DNA from: Brumimicrobium mesophilum
GTDB taxonomy: Bacteria; Bacteroidota; Bacteroidia; Flavobacteriales_D; Crocinitomicaceae
Length of the DNA stretch: 64,000 nt
NCBI RefSeq assembly: GCF_003025005.1
Contig: NZ_PVSS01000005.1
Span: 186,001 to 250,000, forward strand
Reading direction: 5' to 3'
A program made the position numbers and the translations under genes. Positions within the stretch are counted from its first letter, which is position 1; each line of letters opens with the position of its first letter. Shown one piece after another: positions 55,231-64,000 of the stretch. The notes under the pieces were generated by a model that ran no database searches, had not been told where the DNA came from, and was given only the letters and a program-made list of their open reading frames with translations.

Positions 55231-56061
55231 GTGACTCTAAAAAAAATATTTATAGTATTTAGTCTAATAATATGTTCTTCACTTCAATTGTGGTCTCAAT
55301 ATGACTACTTTTTTGGTAACAGGAATATATTTGCTATCCATCTCAATGGAAACCCTCGTTTAAAAGCAACTATTATGGATAACAAAATCCCTTCATTTGT
55401 TAGCGATTCAGAATATGGAACATATTATTATGAACGTGATAATAACGATGAGCTAGTTGTTAAACAACAAAAAGTAAATTTGATGTTAAATTTATTTTAT
55501 GGTCGACTCGTAAGAAATAGAATTTTATTGGGAGTAGATTTCAGTTATCAAAAACATCATATCACTGCTTTCGAACATGAACTTAACCCAGAATACGATA
55601 TAGTTAACCCTGTATATAACATTATTGAAATTCAAGGTTCTTTCGGGATTTTTTTAGGACAATCTATTGCTCCAAACAAGCATTTGCTGCAATTCCAATA
55701 TGGTCCAAGATTGTTTTTTATTAAAAATAATTATAACTCCGATGATGGAAATAGTGAAACAGAACTAGATCAACTTTACACCACAGTTGATTATAAAATA
55801 CCCATGCACTTCATGCGTTTTTCAGTAAACTATACCTATCGTCAAATGCTAACAGAAAATCTTAATTTAGACCTCGGTGTAACAACCAACTTTGGAATAT
55901 ATAGTACATTTTTAGACCCATACTCCCCTTTTTATTATGATTATTATACAGGATCTATCAATTTTTTAACTTATAGCCCTTCTTATATGAAAAGTAGATT
56001 AGCCAGAGAAACCATGAGAAACATTCTATATTTCAAGGTTGGACTTTCTTATAATTTTTAA
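55231..56061 (+). CDS. Exported barrel-like protein (copy B), partner of M48 protease
   Basis: 276 residues, with GTG start codon at 55231, five bases after the M48 stop. A signal peptide ends LQLWSQ. The mature protein starts YDYFFGNRNIFAIHLNGNPRL, matching the start of copy A. Conserved blocks include GVDFSYQKHHIT, IAPNKHLLQFQYGPRLF, FSVNYTYRQML and NLDLGVTTNFGIY, and it ends LYFKVGLSYNF. A small outer-membrane barrel is likely from the strand pattern. It closes the seven-gene cluster. Confidence 0.75.
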   Translation: MTLKKIFIVFSLIICSSLQLWSQYDYFFGNRNIFAIHLNGNPRLKATIMDNKIPSFVSDSEYGTYYYERDNNDELVVKQQKVNLMLNLFYGRLVRNRILLGVDFSYQKHHITAFEHELNPEYDIVNPVYNIIEIQGSFGIFLGQSIAPNKHLLQFQYGPRLFFIKNNYNSDDGNSETELDQLYTTVDYKIPMHFMRFSVNYTYRQMLTENLNLDLGVTTNFGIYSTFLDPYSPFYYDYYTGSINFLTYSPSYMKSRLARETMRNILYFKVGLSYNF

Positions 56062-56133
56062 ATCCCAGAAACAGAAAATAGAACTTTTTGACAATATTAA
56101 CACCACGTTAAGATGGCAAGTAAAAAAATAATA

Positions 56134-56163
56134 TTGGAATTCGAAATAATTTAATTACATTTG
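56134..56163 (+). promoter_or_regulatory. Promoter of rimP-nusA-infB
   Basis: TTG (56134-56136), a 19-bp spacer and TACATTTG (56156-56163) match the Bacteroidota consensus. Transcription should start near 56171, giving a leader of about 54 bases that contains the hairpin at 56193-56218. Confidence 0.75.
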
Positions 56164-56192
56164 CACTGTTTTATATGTAAAATTAATAGAAC

Positions 56193-56218
56193 GAGGGGAC
56201 ATTTTGTCCCCTCTTTTT
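56193..56218 (+). terminator. Terminator-like hairpin in the rimP leader (candidate attenuator)
   Basis: GAGGGGACA/TGTCCCCTC (56193-56201 and 56205-56213) is a perfect 9-bp stem with a 3-base loop, followed by five T residues. It lies between the promoter and the rimP ATG (56225), so it is placed to stop transcription early or to mask the translation start. Because nusA is in the operon, feedback by NusA is plausible. Confidence 0.75.
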
Positions 56219-56224
56219 GTAGGT

Positions 56225-56707
56225 ATGCTGAAGAAAAAAGTAATAGAAGAGTTGGCCATAGAAAGAATAAACGAGCTTGATAAAGGCTTGTTCATTGTTG
56301 AGATTTCGATCTCTTCAAAGAATGTTATTCATGTAGAGCTAGACACCGAAGAAGGGCATGTAGCCATTAATGATTGCGTTTCCGTTTCAAGAAACATTGA
56401 GCACAATTTAGACAGAGAAGAACAGGATTTTGAACTTTCTGTATCCTCTGCAGGTTTAGATAAGCCATTTCGTGTTTTACAACAATACACTAAAAACATC
56501 GGAAACGAAGTTAAGGTACAGCTGAAAGAAAAAAACAATACTGTTGAAGGCGTGTTAAAACATGTTGATGAAAACGGAATTAAACTAGAGACTACTTCGA
56601 AAGAACGTGTTGAAGGTAAAAAGAAAAAGGAAATTGTTGTTCGTGAATACGACTTCACTTTCGAAGAGATTAAGGAAACAAAAATTGTAATATCATTTAA
56701 AAAATGA
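56225..56707 (+). CDS. rimP: Ribosome maturation factor RimP
   Basis: 160 residues from the ATG at 56225. The frame extends to a TTG at 56204, which lies in the loop of the leader hairpin and is unlikely to be used. N-terminal segment FIVEISISSKNVIHVELDTEEG and the family motif DFELSVSSAGLDKPF are present, with an SH3-like C-terminal domain. RimP assists 30S assembly. It is the first gene of the conserved rimP-nusA-infB operon, four bases before nusA. Confidence 0.93.
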   Translation: MLKKKVIEELAIERINELDKGLFIVEISISSKNVIHVELDTEEGHVAINDCVSVSRNIEHNLDREEQDFELSVSSAGLDKPFRVLQQYTKNIGNEVKVQLKEKNNTVEGVLKHVDENGIKLETTSKERVEGKKKKEIVVREYDFTFEEIKETKIVISFKK

Positions 56708-56711
56708 ACTC

Positions 56712-57947
56712 ATGAATAGTATGAACTTAATAGAAGTTTTCACTGAATTCAAAGAATTTAAAAGTATAGATAGACAAACAATGATGCGTGTTCTAGAAGA
56801 CGTATTTCGTACTATCTTGAAGAAAAAATACGGTACTGACGAGCATTGTGACGTTATTATCAATATTGATAAAGGTGATTTCGAAATTTGGGTAAACAAG
56901 GAAATTGTTCCAGATGGAGAGGTTGAAGATCCTAATATCGAGATTGCATATTCTCAAGCTGTAAAAATCGAACCAGATTTTGAAGTTGGAGAGGATGTTT
57001 CTGAGGAGATTAAATTTGAAGATTTTGGAAGAAGAAATATTCTTTCTTTGCGTCAAAACTTGATTTCTAGAATTCTTGAATTAGAGAAAGATCAATTATA
57101 CAAAATTTACAAAGACCGTATTGGAGACATCATCACTGGTGAAGTTTACCAAGTATGGAAAAAAGAAATCCTTATTTTGGATGACGAAGGAAACGAGTTG
57201 ATTTTACCAAAATCAGAGCAAATTCCTTCAGATTATTTCAAAAAAGGAGAACCTGTTCGCGCAGTTGTGTCGAAGGTAGATATGAGAAACAGTACTCCTG
57301 TTATTATCCTATCTCGTTCAGCTCCGGAATTTTTAGAGCGTTTATTTGAATTGGAAGTACCAGAAGTTTTTGATGGTTTAATTACTATTAAGAAAATCGT
57401 ACGTGTTCCTGGTGAGCGTGCTAAAGTAGCGGTTGAATCTTATGATGATAGAATCGACCCTGTTGGTGCTTGTGTTGGAATGAAAGGATCTCGTATCCAT
57501 GGTATTGTTCGTGAATTACGTAATGAAAACATTGATGTAATTAACTACACCAACAATATGCAATTGTATATTCAACGTGCGCTTTCACCAGCAAAAATTA
57601 CATCGGTAGAATTACTTGAAGAAGAAGAACGCGCAAACGTTTATCTTAAAAATGATCAAGTTTCTTTAGCGATTGGTAAAGGAGGATTTAATATCAAGTT
57701 GGCAAGCCGCCTAACGGGATACGAAATAGATGTTTATAGAGAAGGTGCTGAGGACGTTGAAGATGTTGACTTAGAAGAGTTTGCAGATGAGATTGACAGC
57801 TGGATTATTGATGAGTTGAAAGCAATAGGTTGCGATTCAGCGAAGTCTGTACTTGAGTTGGATGTGGCAGAATTGATAAAAAGAACTGATTTAGAAGAGG
57901 AAACAATTCGCGAAGTCTTTAAGATTTTGGAGTCAGAGTTTGAATAG
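56712..57947 (+). CDS. nusA: Transcription termination/antitermination factor NusA
   Basis: 411 residues. N-terminal polymerase-binding domain (FTEFKEFKSIDRQTMMRVLEDVF), S1 domain (about 130-200, GDIITGEVYQVWKKE), then two KH domains (VGACVGMKGSRIHGIVRELRN, and VSLAIGKGGFNIKLASRLTG). A short acidic C-terminal region of about 60 residues follows. NusA controls pausing, termination and antitermination. Start at 56712 is used; M4 at 56721 is an alternative. The protein may act back on the terminator-like hairpin in its own leader. Confidence 0.96.
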   Translation: MNSMNLIEVFTEFKEFKSIDRQTMMRVLEDVFRTILKKKYGTDEHCDVIINIDKGDFEIWVNKEIVPDGEVEDPNIEIAYSQAVKIEPDFEVGEDVSEEIKFEDFGRRNILSLRQNLISRILELEKDQLYKIYKDRIGDIITGEVYQVWKKEILILDDEGNELILPKSEQIPSDYFKKGEPVRAVVSKVDMRNSTPVIILSRSAPEFLERLFELEVPEVFDGLITIKKIVRVPGERAKVAVESYDDRIDPVGACVGMKGSRIHGIVRELRNENIDVINYTNNMQLYIQRALSPAKITSVELLEEEERANVYLKNDQVSLAIGKGGFNIKLASRLTGYEIDVYREGAEDVEDVDLEEFADEIDSWIIDELKAIGCDSAKSVLELDVAELIKRTDLEEETIREVFKILESEFE

Positions 57948-58013
57948 ATTCAATACAAACCTTAACTTAGGCGTTTTATAAAGAATAATAGATTAATAGG
58001 AAGGACGTAATAT

Positions 58014-60887
58014 ATGGCCGGTAAAGTAAAAAGATTAAGCAAAGTTGCACGAGAATTAAACGTAGGAATATCTACGTTAGTAGAATTCTTGAAAACCAAA
58101 GAGATTTCAATAGACTCAAGCCCTAACACCAAGTTGGAGCCTGAGCACTATGAGATTTTGAGTGAACAATTTGCTGATGATCAATCGCTTAAACAAGAAG
58201 CGGAGAAAACAACAGTAAAACGCGAAAAAAGGAAAACTGTTTCTTTGAAAACAAAAGAAGAGGAAAGTTCTAAACAAGAGGAAGAAGACGATGAAGAAAT
58301 CGTAATTCCTAAAAAAGAAACTGCACCTCCTAAAGCGCCTGAACCTAAACCTGAAGTAACTGAAGCTCCCGTAGCAGAGGTTAAAGAAGAAGTGAAGGAA
58401 GAGCCTGTTGAAGAAGAAAAGAAAGAAGAACCTGTAGCTGAAAAACCTGTTGAAAAAGAGGATAAAGCACCAAAATTAATTAAGGAAGACCCTAAGTCTA
58501 ATGACGAAAGAAGCGGTGGACTTAATGTAATTGGTAAAATAGATCTTTCTAACATCGACACACGCACGCGTCCTGATAAGAAGAAAAAGGAGAAGAAAAA
58601 AGACGATAAACCAACTGCCAAGAAGCATGAAAATGTGAAAAAGCATAATCCGAAACCTACTCCTGCTCCCGAAAAGAAAGTTGAAAAGAAAGTTGAAGAA
58701 AAACCAGCTGCTGAAACTCCTGAACCTAAAAAAGAGGAGAAGAAAGTTGATTTGATTTCCGTTTCAAGAACAAAATTAGCTGGACCTACTGTTGTTGGTA
58801 AAATTGTTTTACCTGAGAAAAAAGAGCCTAAGAAAAAGGAACACGACAATAAAAGAAAGCGTAAGCGTATCAAAAAAGTTGATCCAAAGAAACCTGGAAC
58901 AGCTTCAACTCCGAACAAAGGTCCAAGAAGAGACGTAGTACCTGCTAAAGGAAGAGGTAAGAAAAAACCTGAACCAAGAAAAGAGGTTACTGCTAAGGAT
59001 ATTGAAAAAGAAATTAAGGATACACTAGCACGTTTATCTGGTGGTGGAAAATCTAAAGGGTCTAAAAACAGACGTGCCAAAAGAGATTCTTATGCTGAAA
59101 AACGTGAGAAAGAATTAGAACAAGAAGAAAAAGAACAATCAATTTTAAAGCTTACTGAATTCGTTTCGGTTTCAGAATTAGCTTCAATGATGGATGTCGG
59201 ACCAACTCAGGTTATTTCTGCTTGTATGTCACTAGGAATATTTGCTTCTATCAATCAACGTTTAGATGCTGAAACAATTCAAATTGTTGCAGAAGAATTC
59301 GGATTTGAAGCAGAATTTGTTTCGGCAGACGTTCAAGATGCAATTAAAGTTGAAGAGGATAATCCAGAAGATTTAGTTGATCGTCCACCAATTATTACGG
59401 TAATGGGACACGTTGACCACGGTAAGACATCTTTATTGGATTATATCCGTAAAGCAAAAATTGCTGATGGTGAAGCGGGTGGTATTACACAGCACATTGG
59501 TGCATACTCAGTAAAATTAAAAGGAAAACAATTAACTTTCCTTGATACTCCAGGTCACGAAGCCTTTACAGCAATGAGAGCCCGTGGTGCTCAAGTGACG
59601 GATGTCGCAATTATTATTGTAGCCGCAGATGATGACGTGATGCCACAAACAAAAGAGGCAATATCTCACGCTCAAGCTGCAAACGTACCTATGGTTTTTG
59701 CAATCAACAAGATTGACAAACCAGGAGCAAATCCAGATAAAATTAAAGAACAACTTTCTCAAATGAACATTCTTGTTGAAGAATGGGGTGGGAAATATCA
59801 ATGTCAGGAAATTTCAGCTAAACATGGTAAAAACATCGAAGAATTACTTGAAAAGGTAATCCTTGAAGCAGATTTACTTGAATTGAAAGCGAATCCAAAC
59901 AAAAACGCAATCGGTACAGTATTGGAATCATCTCTTGATAAAGGAAAAGGTTACATTACTAACATGCTTGTTGAAGCTGGTACTTTGAGAATTGGAGACA
60001 TTATTTTAGCTGGTAAACATACAGGTAGAGTTCGTGCAATGTTGAATGAGAAAGGTAAAAACCTTGATGTTGCACCTCCATCAACTCCAATATCTATTTT
60101 AGGTATCAATGGAGCGCCAAGTGCAGGTGACAAGTTCTATATCATGAATGATGAGCGTGAGGCAAGAAATATTGCATCTCGAAGAGAACAACTTTATAGA
60201 GAGCAAGGTTTACGTACTCAAAAACACATTACTCTTGATGAGATTGGACGTCGTTTAGCAATTGGTGACTTTAAAGAATTAAACATCATCGTAAAAGGTG
60301 ATGTGGATGGTTCTATCGAGGCATTATCTGACTCATTATTGAAGTTATCAACTGAAGAGATTCAAGTAAACATCGTTCACAAAGCCGTAGGTGCAATTAC
60401 TGAAGCCGATGTGAATTTAGCTTCTGCGTCTGATGCAATAATTATTGGTTTCCAAGTTAGACCGACCGTTTCAGCTAAGAAATTGGCAGATGATGAGCAA
60501 ATCGATATCAGATTGTATTCTATTATCTACAAAGCCATCGAAGAACTGAAATCTGCAATGGAAGGAATGTTATCTCCAGACATCAAAGAAGAAATTGTTG
60601 GTACTGCAGAGGTAAGAGAAACCTTCGACATTACAAAAGTTGGAACAATCGCAGGTTGTTATGTAACTTCAGGTATTATTCAACGTAATTCAAAAATACG
60701 TTTGATCAGAGATGGAATTGTAACCCACGAAGGTAAACTTGGTTCTTTAAAACGATTCAAAGACGACGTAAAAGAGGTGAAAAACAACTACGAATGTGGA
60801 TTGAATATTGAAAAATTCAATGACATTAAAGAAGGTGATATCATCGAAGCTTACGAAGAAAAAGAAGTAGCTAGAAAGCTTAAATAA
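58014..60887 (+). CDS. infB: Translation initiation factor IF-2
   Basis: 957 residues. The N-terminus ([22 protein letters not shown]) is the IF2N fold. A long Lys/Glu/Pro-rich linker (about 60-380) follows, then a second IF2N-like segment. The GTPase has G1 GHVDHGKTS (about 465), G3 DTPGHEAF and G4 NKIDKP. The C-terminal domains complete a normal Bacteroidota IF-2. It places fMet-tRNA on the 30S subunit. A strong Shine-Dalgarno, AGGAAGGA, lies eight bases before the ATG, which is unusual in this window. Confidence 0.97.
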   Translation: MAGKVKRLSKVARELNVGISTLVEFLKTKEISIDSSPNTKLEPEHYEILSEQFADDQSLKQEAEKTTVKREKRKTVSLKTKEEESSKQEEEDDEEIVIPKKETAPPKAPEPKPEVTEAPVAEVKEEVKEEPVEEEKKEEPVAEKPVEKEDKAPKLIKEDPKSNDERSGGLNVIGKIDLSNIDTRTRPDKKKKEKKKDDKPTAKKHENVKKHNPKPTPAPEKKVEKKVEEKPAAETPEPKKEEKKVDLISVSRTKLAGPTVVGKIVLPEKKEPKKKEHDNKRKRKRIKKVDPKKPGTASTPNKGPRRDVVPAKGRGKKKPEPRKEVTAKDIEKEIKDTLARLSGGGKSKGSKNRRAKRDSYAEKREKELEQEEKEQSILKLTEFVSVSELASMMDVGPTQVISACMSLGIFASINQRLDAETIQIVAEEFGFEAEFVSADVQDAIKVEEDNPEDLVDRPPIITVMGHVDHGKTSLLDYIRKAKIADGEAGGITQHIGAYSVKLKGKQLTFLDTPGHEAFTAMRARGAQVTDVAIIIVAADDDVMPQTKEAISHAQAANVPMVFAINKIDKPGANPDKIKEQLSQMNILVEEWGGKYQCQEISAKHGKNIEELLEKVILEADLLELKANPNKNAIGTVLESSLDKGKGYITNMLVEAGTLRIGDIILAGKHTGRVRAMLNEKGKNLDVAPPSTPISILGINGAPSAGDKFYIMNDEREARNIASRREQLYREQGLRTQKHITLDEIGRRLAIGDFKELNIIVKGDVDGSIEALSDSLLKLSTEEIQVNIVHKAVGAITEADVNLASASDAIIIGFQVRPTVSAKKLADDEQIDIRLYSIIYKAIEELKSAMEGMLSPDIKEEIVGTAEVRETFDITKVGTIAGCYVTSGIIQRNSKIRLIRDGIVTHEGKLGSLKRFKDDVKEVKNNYECGLNIEKFNDIKEGDIIEAYEEKEVARKLK

Positions 60888-60911
60888 CCAAAGTTTTCAA
60901 ACAAATATTAT

Positions 60912-60942
60912 AAGCTGTTCCATTTGGAGCAGCTTTTTTTTT
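60912..60942 (+). terminator. Rho-independent terminator of rimP-nusA-infB
   Basis: Arms 60912-60921 (AAGCTGTTCC) and 60926-60935 pair over ten positions with one T-G wobble, around the loop ATTT. The second arm runs into nine T residues. It lies 25 bases after the infB stop. Confidence 0.9.
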
Positions 60943-60957
60943 GGAAATAATTTACAC

Positions 60958-60988
60958 TTGTCAATAGCAATGTTTTTTCGTAAGTTTG
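60958..60988 (+). promoter_or_regulatory. Promoter of the lipoprotein-TPR operon
   Basis: TTG (60958-60960), a 20-bp spacer and TAAGTTTG (60981-60988) match the Bacteroidota consensus. The predicted start near 60995 leaves a 16-base leader before the ATG at 61011. Confidence 0.75.
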
Positions 60989-61010
60989 GATAAATAAAAA
61001 TTGAATTAAT

Positions 61011-61562
61011 ATGAAATGGTATTTTGTTGCAATTATGGGGCTTTCATTGACAGTTACAAGCTGTAAAAATGAGAACAAAAAAGAGCTATTGTCGGAAATT
61101 GACAAAATGGAAAACACATTAGATAGTCTTGAAACGGTTGCCAATGACACCACTAGATATGGATCAAAAGATATTGTGACCTCTGTGCGTGAAACCATTC
61201 TAAAAGTGAAAAATAATTACATGCCTGACACCATAGATTACGTTTTGGCAGACCAAATGAATTCTTATAAAGAGATAAGAAAAGCAATTTCAAAAAATTC
61301 TGGAAATTTAGCTAAAGCAAAGCAAACGATTCCTGAAGTTAAAATTAAACTTGACGATTTAAAACATGATATTGAAAATGGTGTAAATGATAGAGACAAA
61401 TATGAAGAGTTTATTAATTATGAAAAGTCAAAAATTAGTGAAATAAAGCAGGTTCTCTCCTACTACATCGAAACAACTGCCTTGTATTATGACAGATATG
61501 ACTCTTTACACCCTATAATCGAAAACATAGGTGATTCTTTACAGAACCTTCCAAATGATTAA
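61011..61562 (+). CDS. Small helical lipoprotein of unknown function
   Basis: 183 residues with a lipoprotein signal ending TVTSC (C19). The mature part is almost wholly alpha-helical, with heptad-like segments (LLSEIDKMENTLDSLETVAN, IPEVKIKLDDLKHDIENG). It ends IENIGDSLQNLPND. No family recognised. It overlaps the TPR gene by eight bases, so the two are translated from one transcript and probably interact. Location is presumably the periplasmic face of a membrane. Confidence 0.75.
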   Translation: MKWYFVAIMGLSLTVTSCKNENKKELLSEIDKMENTLDSLETVANDTTRYGSKDIVTSVRETILKVKNNYMPDTIDYVLADQMNSYKEIRKAISKNSGNLAKAKQTIPEVKIKLDDLKHDIENGVNDRDKYEEFINYEKSKISEIKQVLSYYIETTALYYDRYDSLHPIIENIGDSLQNLPND

Positions 61563-63357
61563 ACTATTCTTAAATATCGCTTTTGTTTTTTCACTTTCGA
61601 TTGTTCTTAGTCAAAACACCGACGAACAATTAGCTAATTATTACTTTAATGAAGGTGACTGTGAAAAAGCAATACCATATTTTGAAAAAATATACAGTAA
61701 CAACCCCAACGAATTCATTTACAAACGATATTTATCTTGCTTGAAAGAATCGGAACAAGACAAGGAAGTAATTCAATTAATAGAAAAACAGATCTCTTAT
61801 CATCCCCACATACATAGTTATCAAGTTGAATTAGGTGATGAATATGAAATTCAAGGGAACTTAAAAAAAGCTGAGAAAACTTATCAGGATTTAATCAACA
61901 ACTTAAATGCTAATCCGCGTGTGATTATCGATTTACAGAAAGCTTTTTCAAATTTAGGCAAGAATGATTTGGCTTTGCAAACTTTAGAAAAAGGGAATCA
62001 AGTACTAAATGGAAACTATCCATTGAATATTCAATTTGCTGAAGTTTATGGTGCATTAAATGAAACAGAAAAAATGATTCAACAATATATTGATTTGTTG
62101 GATTATAATCCTGGAATGATTTCTTCACTAAAAATCCTCATCCCTCGCATGATTGACTTTGATGATGAAAATAATGAAAGATTCAAAATGTTTCAAAATG
62201 AATTAATCCGAAAGATTCAGAAAAATCCAAATGACGCCATATACTCGGAACTATTGGTTTGGGCATTTGTTCAAAAACGTAATTTTCCTGCTGCTTTAGT
62301 TCAATCCAAAGCTTTAGATAAACGAACAGCCAATGATGGAAGAGAAGTTTTTAAAATTGGAAACCAAGCGAGTCAAAACAACGATTTTTCAACAGCAAGA
62401 GCTGCATTCAAGTATATAATTGACCTAGGAATAGATAAGCCATATTATTATGCTGCTGAGCAATTGCTTTTGAATACGCGTTACATGGAAATAACCACAT
62501 TGAGAAATTATTCCTCACAAGAAGTTAGCGAAACAATTCAAGAGTATCAAACAACGCTTGAGCGCATGCCAGAAAACGGAAAAGCCCTTCCAATAATTAG
62601 AGAATTGGCATTTATTCAAGCATATTATGGTGAACAACCGGATTCTGCAATTTTAACTTTAGAAAAAGCTTTAGAATTGCCTAAATACAATGATGTAGAA
62701 GAAGCAAAGATCAAGTTATTGATGGCTGATGTTATGGTATTGATCAATAACGTTTGGGATGCTTCATTGCTCTATATGCAAGTTGAAAAACAATTCAAAT
62801 TTGAACCAATTGGACAAGAAGCTAAATTTAAAAATGCAAGAATATTCTATTATGATGGTGATTTTATATTTGCTCAATCCCAACTGGATGTTTTAAAAGA
62901 AGCCACTACCCGACTCATTGCTAATGACGCAATGAATTTGTCTATTTTAATAACCGATAATCTGGGTTTGGATTCAAATTATGTTGCAATGTCTCAATTT
63001 GCTAAAGCTGACTTATTGTTGGAGCAACATAAATATGATGAGGCCTTTAAAATGTATGACTCCATCACAGATATTTTTCCAGATCACAATTTAAAAGATG
63101 AAATTTTAATGAGAAAATCTCAGGCATTTCGCTTTAAAGGGGAATGGAATACAGCCATTACTTTATTGCAAGAAATTGTTGAAAAACACGGAGATGACAT
63201 TTTAGCTGACGATGCATTATACCAAATTGCACAGATATATGAAAATCATATTTTTGATAACAAAAAAGCAGCAGAATTCTACTTTCAATTGATGAGGGAC
63301 TATCCTGGTAGTTTGTTTGTAACGGAAGCTAGAAAAGCATACCGGAAAATCAATTAA
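61555..63357 (+). CDS. Exported tetratricopeptide-repeat protein
   Basis: 600 residues from the ATG at 61555. The frame extends to a GTG at 61531, but the ATG gives a clean signal peptide (MIKLFLNIAFVFSLSIVLSQ). TPR-like repeats cover most of the protein: for example LANYYFNEGDCEKAIPYFEKI, LGDEYEIQGNLKKAEKTYQDL, LLEQHKYDEAFKMYDSI and the last IYENHIFDNKKAAEFYFQLM, a YbgF/BamD-like tail. TPR scaffolds bind peptides or assemble envelope complexes. The overlap with the lipoprotein gene suggests a complex. Function is otherwise unknown. Confidence 0.88.
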   Translation: MIKLFLNIAFVFSLSIVLSQNTDEQLANYYFNEGDCEKAIPYFEKIYSNNPNEFIYKRYLSCLKESEQDKEVIQLIEKQISYHPHIHSYQVELGDEYEIQGNLKKAEKTYQDLINNLNANPRVIIDLQKAFSNLGKNDLALQTLEKGNQVLNGNYPLNIQFAEVYGALNETEKMIQQYIDLLDYNPGMISSLKILIPRMIDFDDENNERFKMFQNELIRKIQKNPNDAIYSELLVWAFVQKRNFPAALVQSKALDKRTANDGREVFKIGNQASQNNDFSTARAAFKYIIDLGIDKPYYYAAEQLLLNTRYMEITTLRNYSSQEVSETIQEYQTTLERMPENGKALPIIRELAFIQAYYGEQPDSAILTLEKALELPKYNDVEEAKIKLLMADVMVLINNVWDASLLYMQVEKQFKFEPIGQEAKFKNARIFYYDGDFIFAQSQLDVLKEATTRLIANDAMNLSILITDNLGLDSNYVAMSQFAKADLLLEQHKYDEAFKMYDSITDIFPDHNLKDEILMRKSQAFRFKGEWNTAITLLQEIVEKHGDDILADDALYQIAQIYENHIFDNKKAAEFYFQLMRDYPGSLFVTEARKAYRKIN

Positions 63358-63804
63358 TGCTAATTAAAACCTTTTAACCGCCCAATTATTACCTTAACTC
63401 TAATTACTTATTCTTTTTGGATTCAGAAATAAGCACAACTAATTATTGTTCATTTTAGTTCAACAAATGTAAAAGTAAATTGTGATATAAATAAAATTAA
63501 ACATTGATCCTATCTGCTAATTCTGCAGGAACATATTATACAATTTATTTTGCTTCTAGAATGAGAATAATACAATTAAATTATGATAACTTAGCCTATG
63601 TTATAAATTTGGTTTCATAAAGTTGAACTGGTATTTACAGAAGCTTACGAAGTAAAAAATATTAGGAAGTAAATTAAAAATACACTTAACTTATAAAAGA
63701 TCCATTCTTGTAAAAAATAGAATAGACAGTTGTAAATTACATAATTACAGATTAATTAAGTGTAATTATAGAATTATATAGATTAGAATCATAAAATTGA
63801 GCTT
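63358..63804. other. Intergenic region, about 450 bp, no gene seen
   Basis: Very AT-rich, with many stops in all frames. A -7-like TAAATTTG occurs at 63604-63611, but without a good -33 and about 190 bases before the pirin gene. No RNA gene or repeat recognised. Confidence 0.55.
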
Positions 63805-64000
63805 ATGTCAAATTTAGAATTAATTATTGAAGAAAGGGCTGCAGATATTGGTAATTTCATGGTTGGCAGACTACTACCTTTTAAACGTAAACGAGCAATT
63901 GGACCATTCGTATTTATCGATCATATGGGACCAGAGCATTTAGGAAAGGACGAACACCTAGATGTGCCACCGCATCCACATATTGGACTTTCAACTTTGA
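63805..64000 (+). CDS. Pirin-family protein, 3' end outside window
   Basis: The frame starts at the ATG at 63805 and is open at the right edge (65 codons visible). It shows the pirin N-terminus: a short strand (LELIIEERAADIG), RLLPFKRKRAIGPFVFIDHMGP, and the cupin metal-binding motif DVPPHPHIGLSTL, whose two histidines are expected metal ligands. Pirins are iron-binding bicupins with quercetinase or regulatory activities. Which applies here is unknown. Confidence 0.9.
   Translation, partial: MSNLELIIEERAADIGNFMVGRLLPFKRKRAIGPFVFIDHMGPEHLGKDEHLDVPPHPHIGLSTL

Noticed and set aside
58181-59080. 299-residue open frame antisense to infB
   Set aside because: It mirrors the Lys/Glu/Pro-rich linker of IF-2 and is a low-complexity Ser/Phe-rich translation. 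The sense frame is clearly coding.
1-64000. tRNA, rRNA, CRISPR arrays, insertion sequences or prophage
   Set aside because: I scanned the larger gene-free gaps and saw no tRNA-like cloverleaf, regularly spaced repeats or transposase/integrase frames.

Overview
The window looks like chromosomal DNA of a marine or freshwater Bacteroidota, most likely order Flavobacteriales (Crocinitomicaceae/Fluviicola-like is my best guess, by inference only). The DNA is AT-rich. The lineage signs are a type IX secretion sorting domain, several promoters of the Bacteroidota form TTG-N18-20-TAnnTTTG, few Shine-Dalgarno sequences, GH3-family and DUF4837 proteins, and the operons acpP-fabF-rnc and rimP-nusA-infB. 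I see no rRNA, tRNA, CRISPR array, intact insertion sequence or prophage.

Layout. 1-4.2 kb: a minus-strand operon tatA > gatA > LysM lytic transglycosylase > DUF4837 lipoprotein (the last runs off the left edge). 4.4-10 kb: a YhiN-type flavoprotein, then envelope lipoproteins. 10-14.5 kb: LOG-family protein, uvrA and a second lytic transglycosylase. 14.9-22.7 kb: a compact minus-strand exopolysaccharide operon, read asnB > glycosyltransferase > Wza-like > Wzc-like kinase > rmlC > WecA/MraY-like transferase. 22.7-29 kb: a PBP4-type carboxypeptidase, a T9SS cargo protein, a zinc-ribbon membrane protein and a GH3 acyl-adenylating enzyme.

29.5-37 kb is an accessory island. It holds a UDG-superfamily-like protein, a PHP-phosphoesterase/ABC-ATPase (TrlF-like) and a divergent superfamily 1 helicase. 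The TrlF-like gene is tightly bracketed by inverted copies of a 16-nt motif. The island ends in a dispersed repeat that has a second copy at 14.7 kb. This trio is a candidate defence or nucleic-acid-processing module.

37-45.4 kb is mostly core: a MocR-type regulator divergent from a TonB-dependent receptor with a direct-repeat operator between them, then menB, a suppressor-of-fused-like gene, engB and acpP-fabF-rnc. 45.5-56.1 kb holds seven tightly packed plus-strand genes for exported proteins: M48 metalloprotease + barrel-like protein, three tandem paralogues of unrecognised family, then a second M48 metalloprotease + barrel-like protein. This duplicated arrangement is my best candidate for an undescribed envelope system. 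56.2-60.9 kb is rimP-nusA-infB, preceded by a terminator-like hairpin in its leader. 61-63.4 kb is a lipoprotein and a TPR protein in one operon, and the window ends inside a pirin gene.

Several long reading frames begin at upstream GTG/TTG codons. Where an internal ATG sits directly before a signal peptide or the family's usual N-terminus, I used that ATG and said so.
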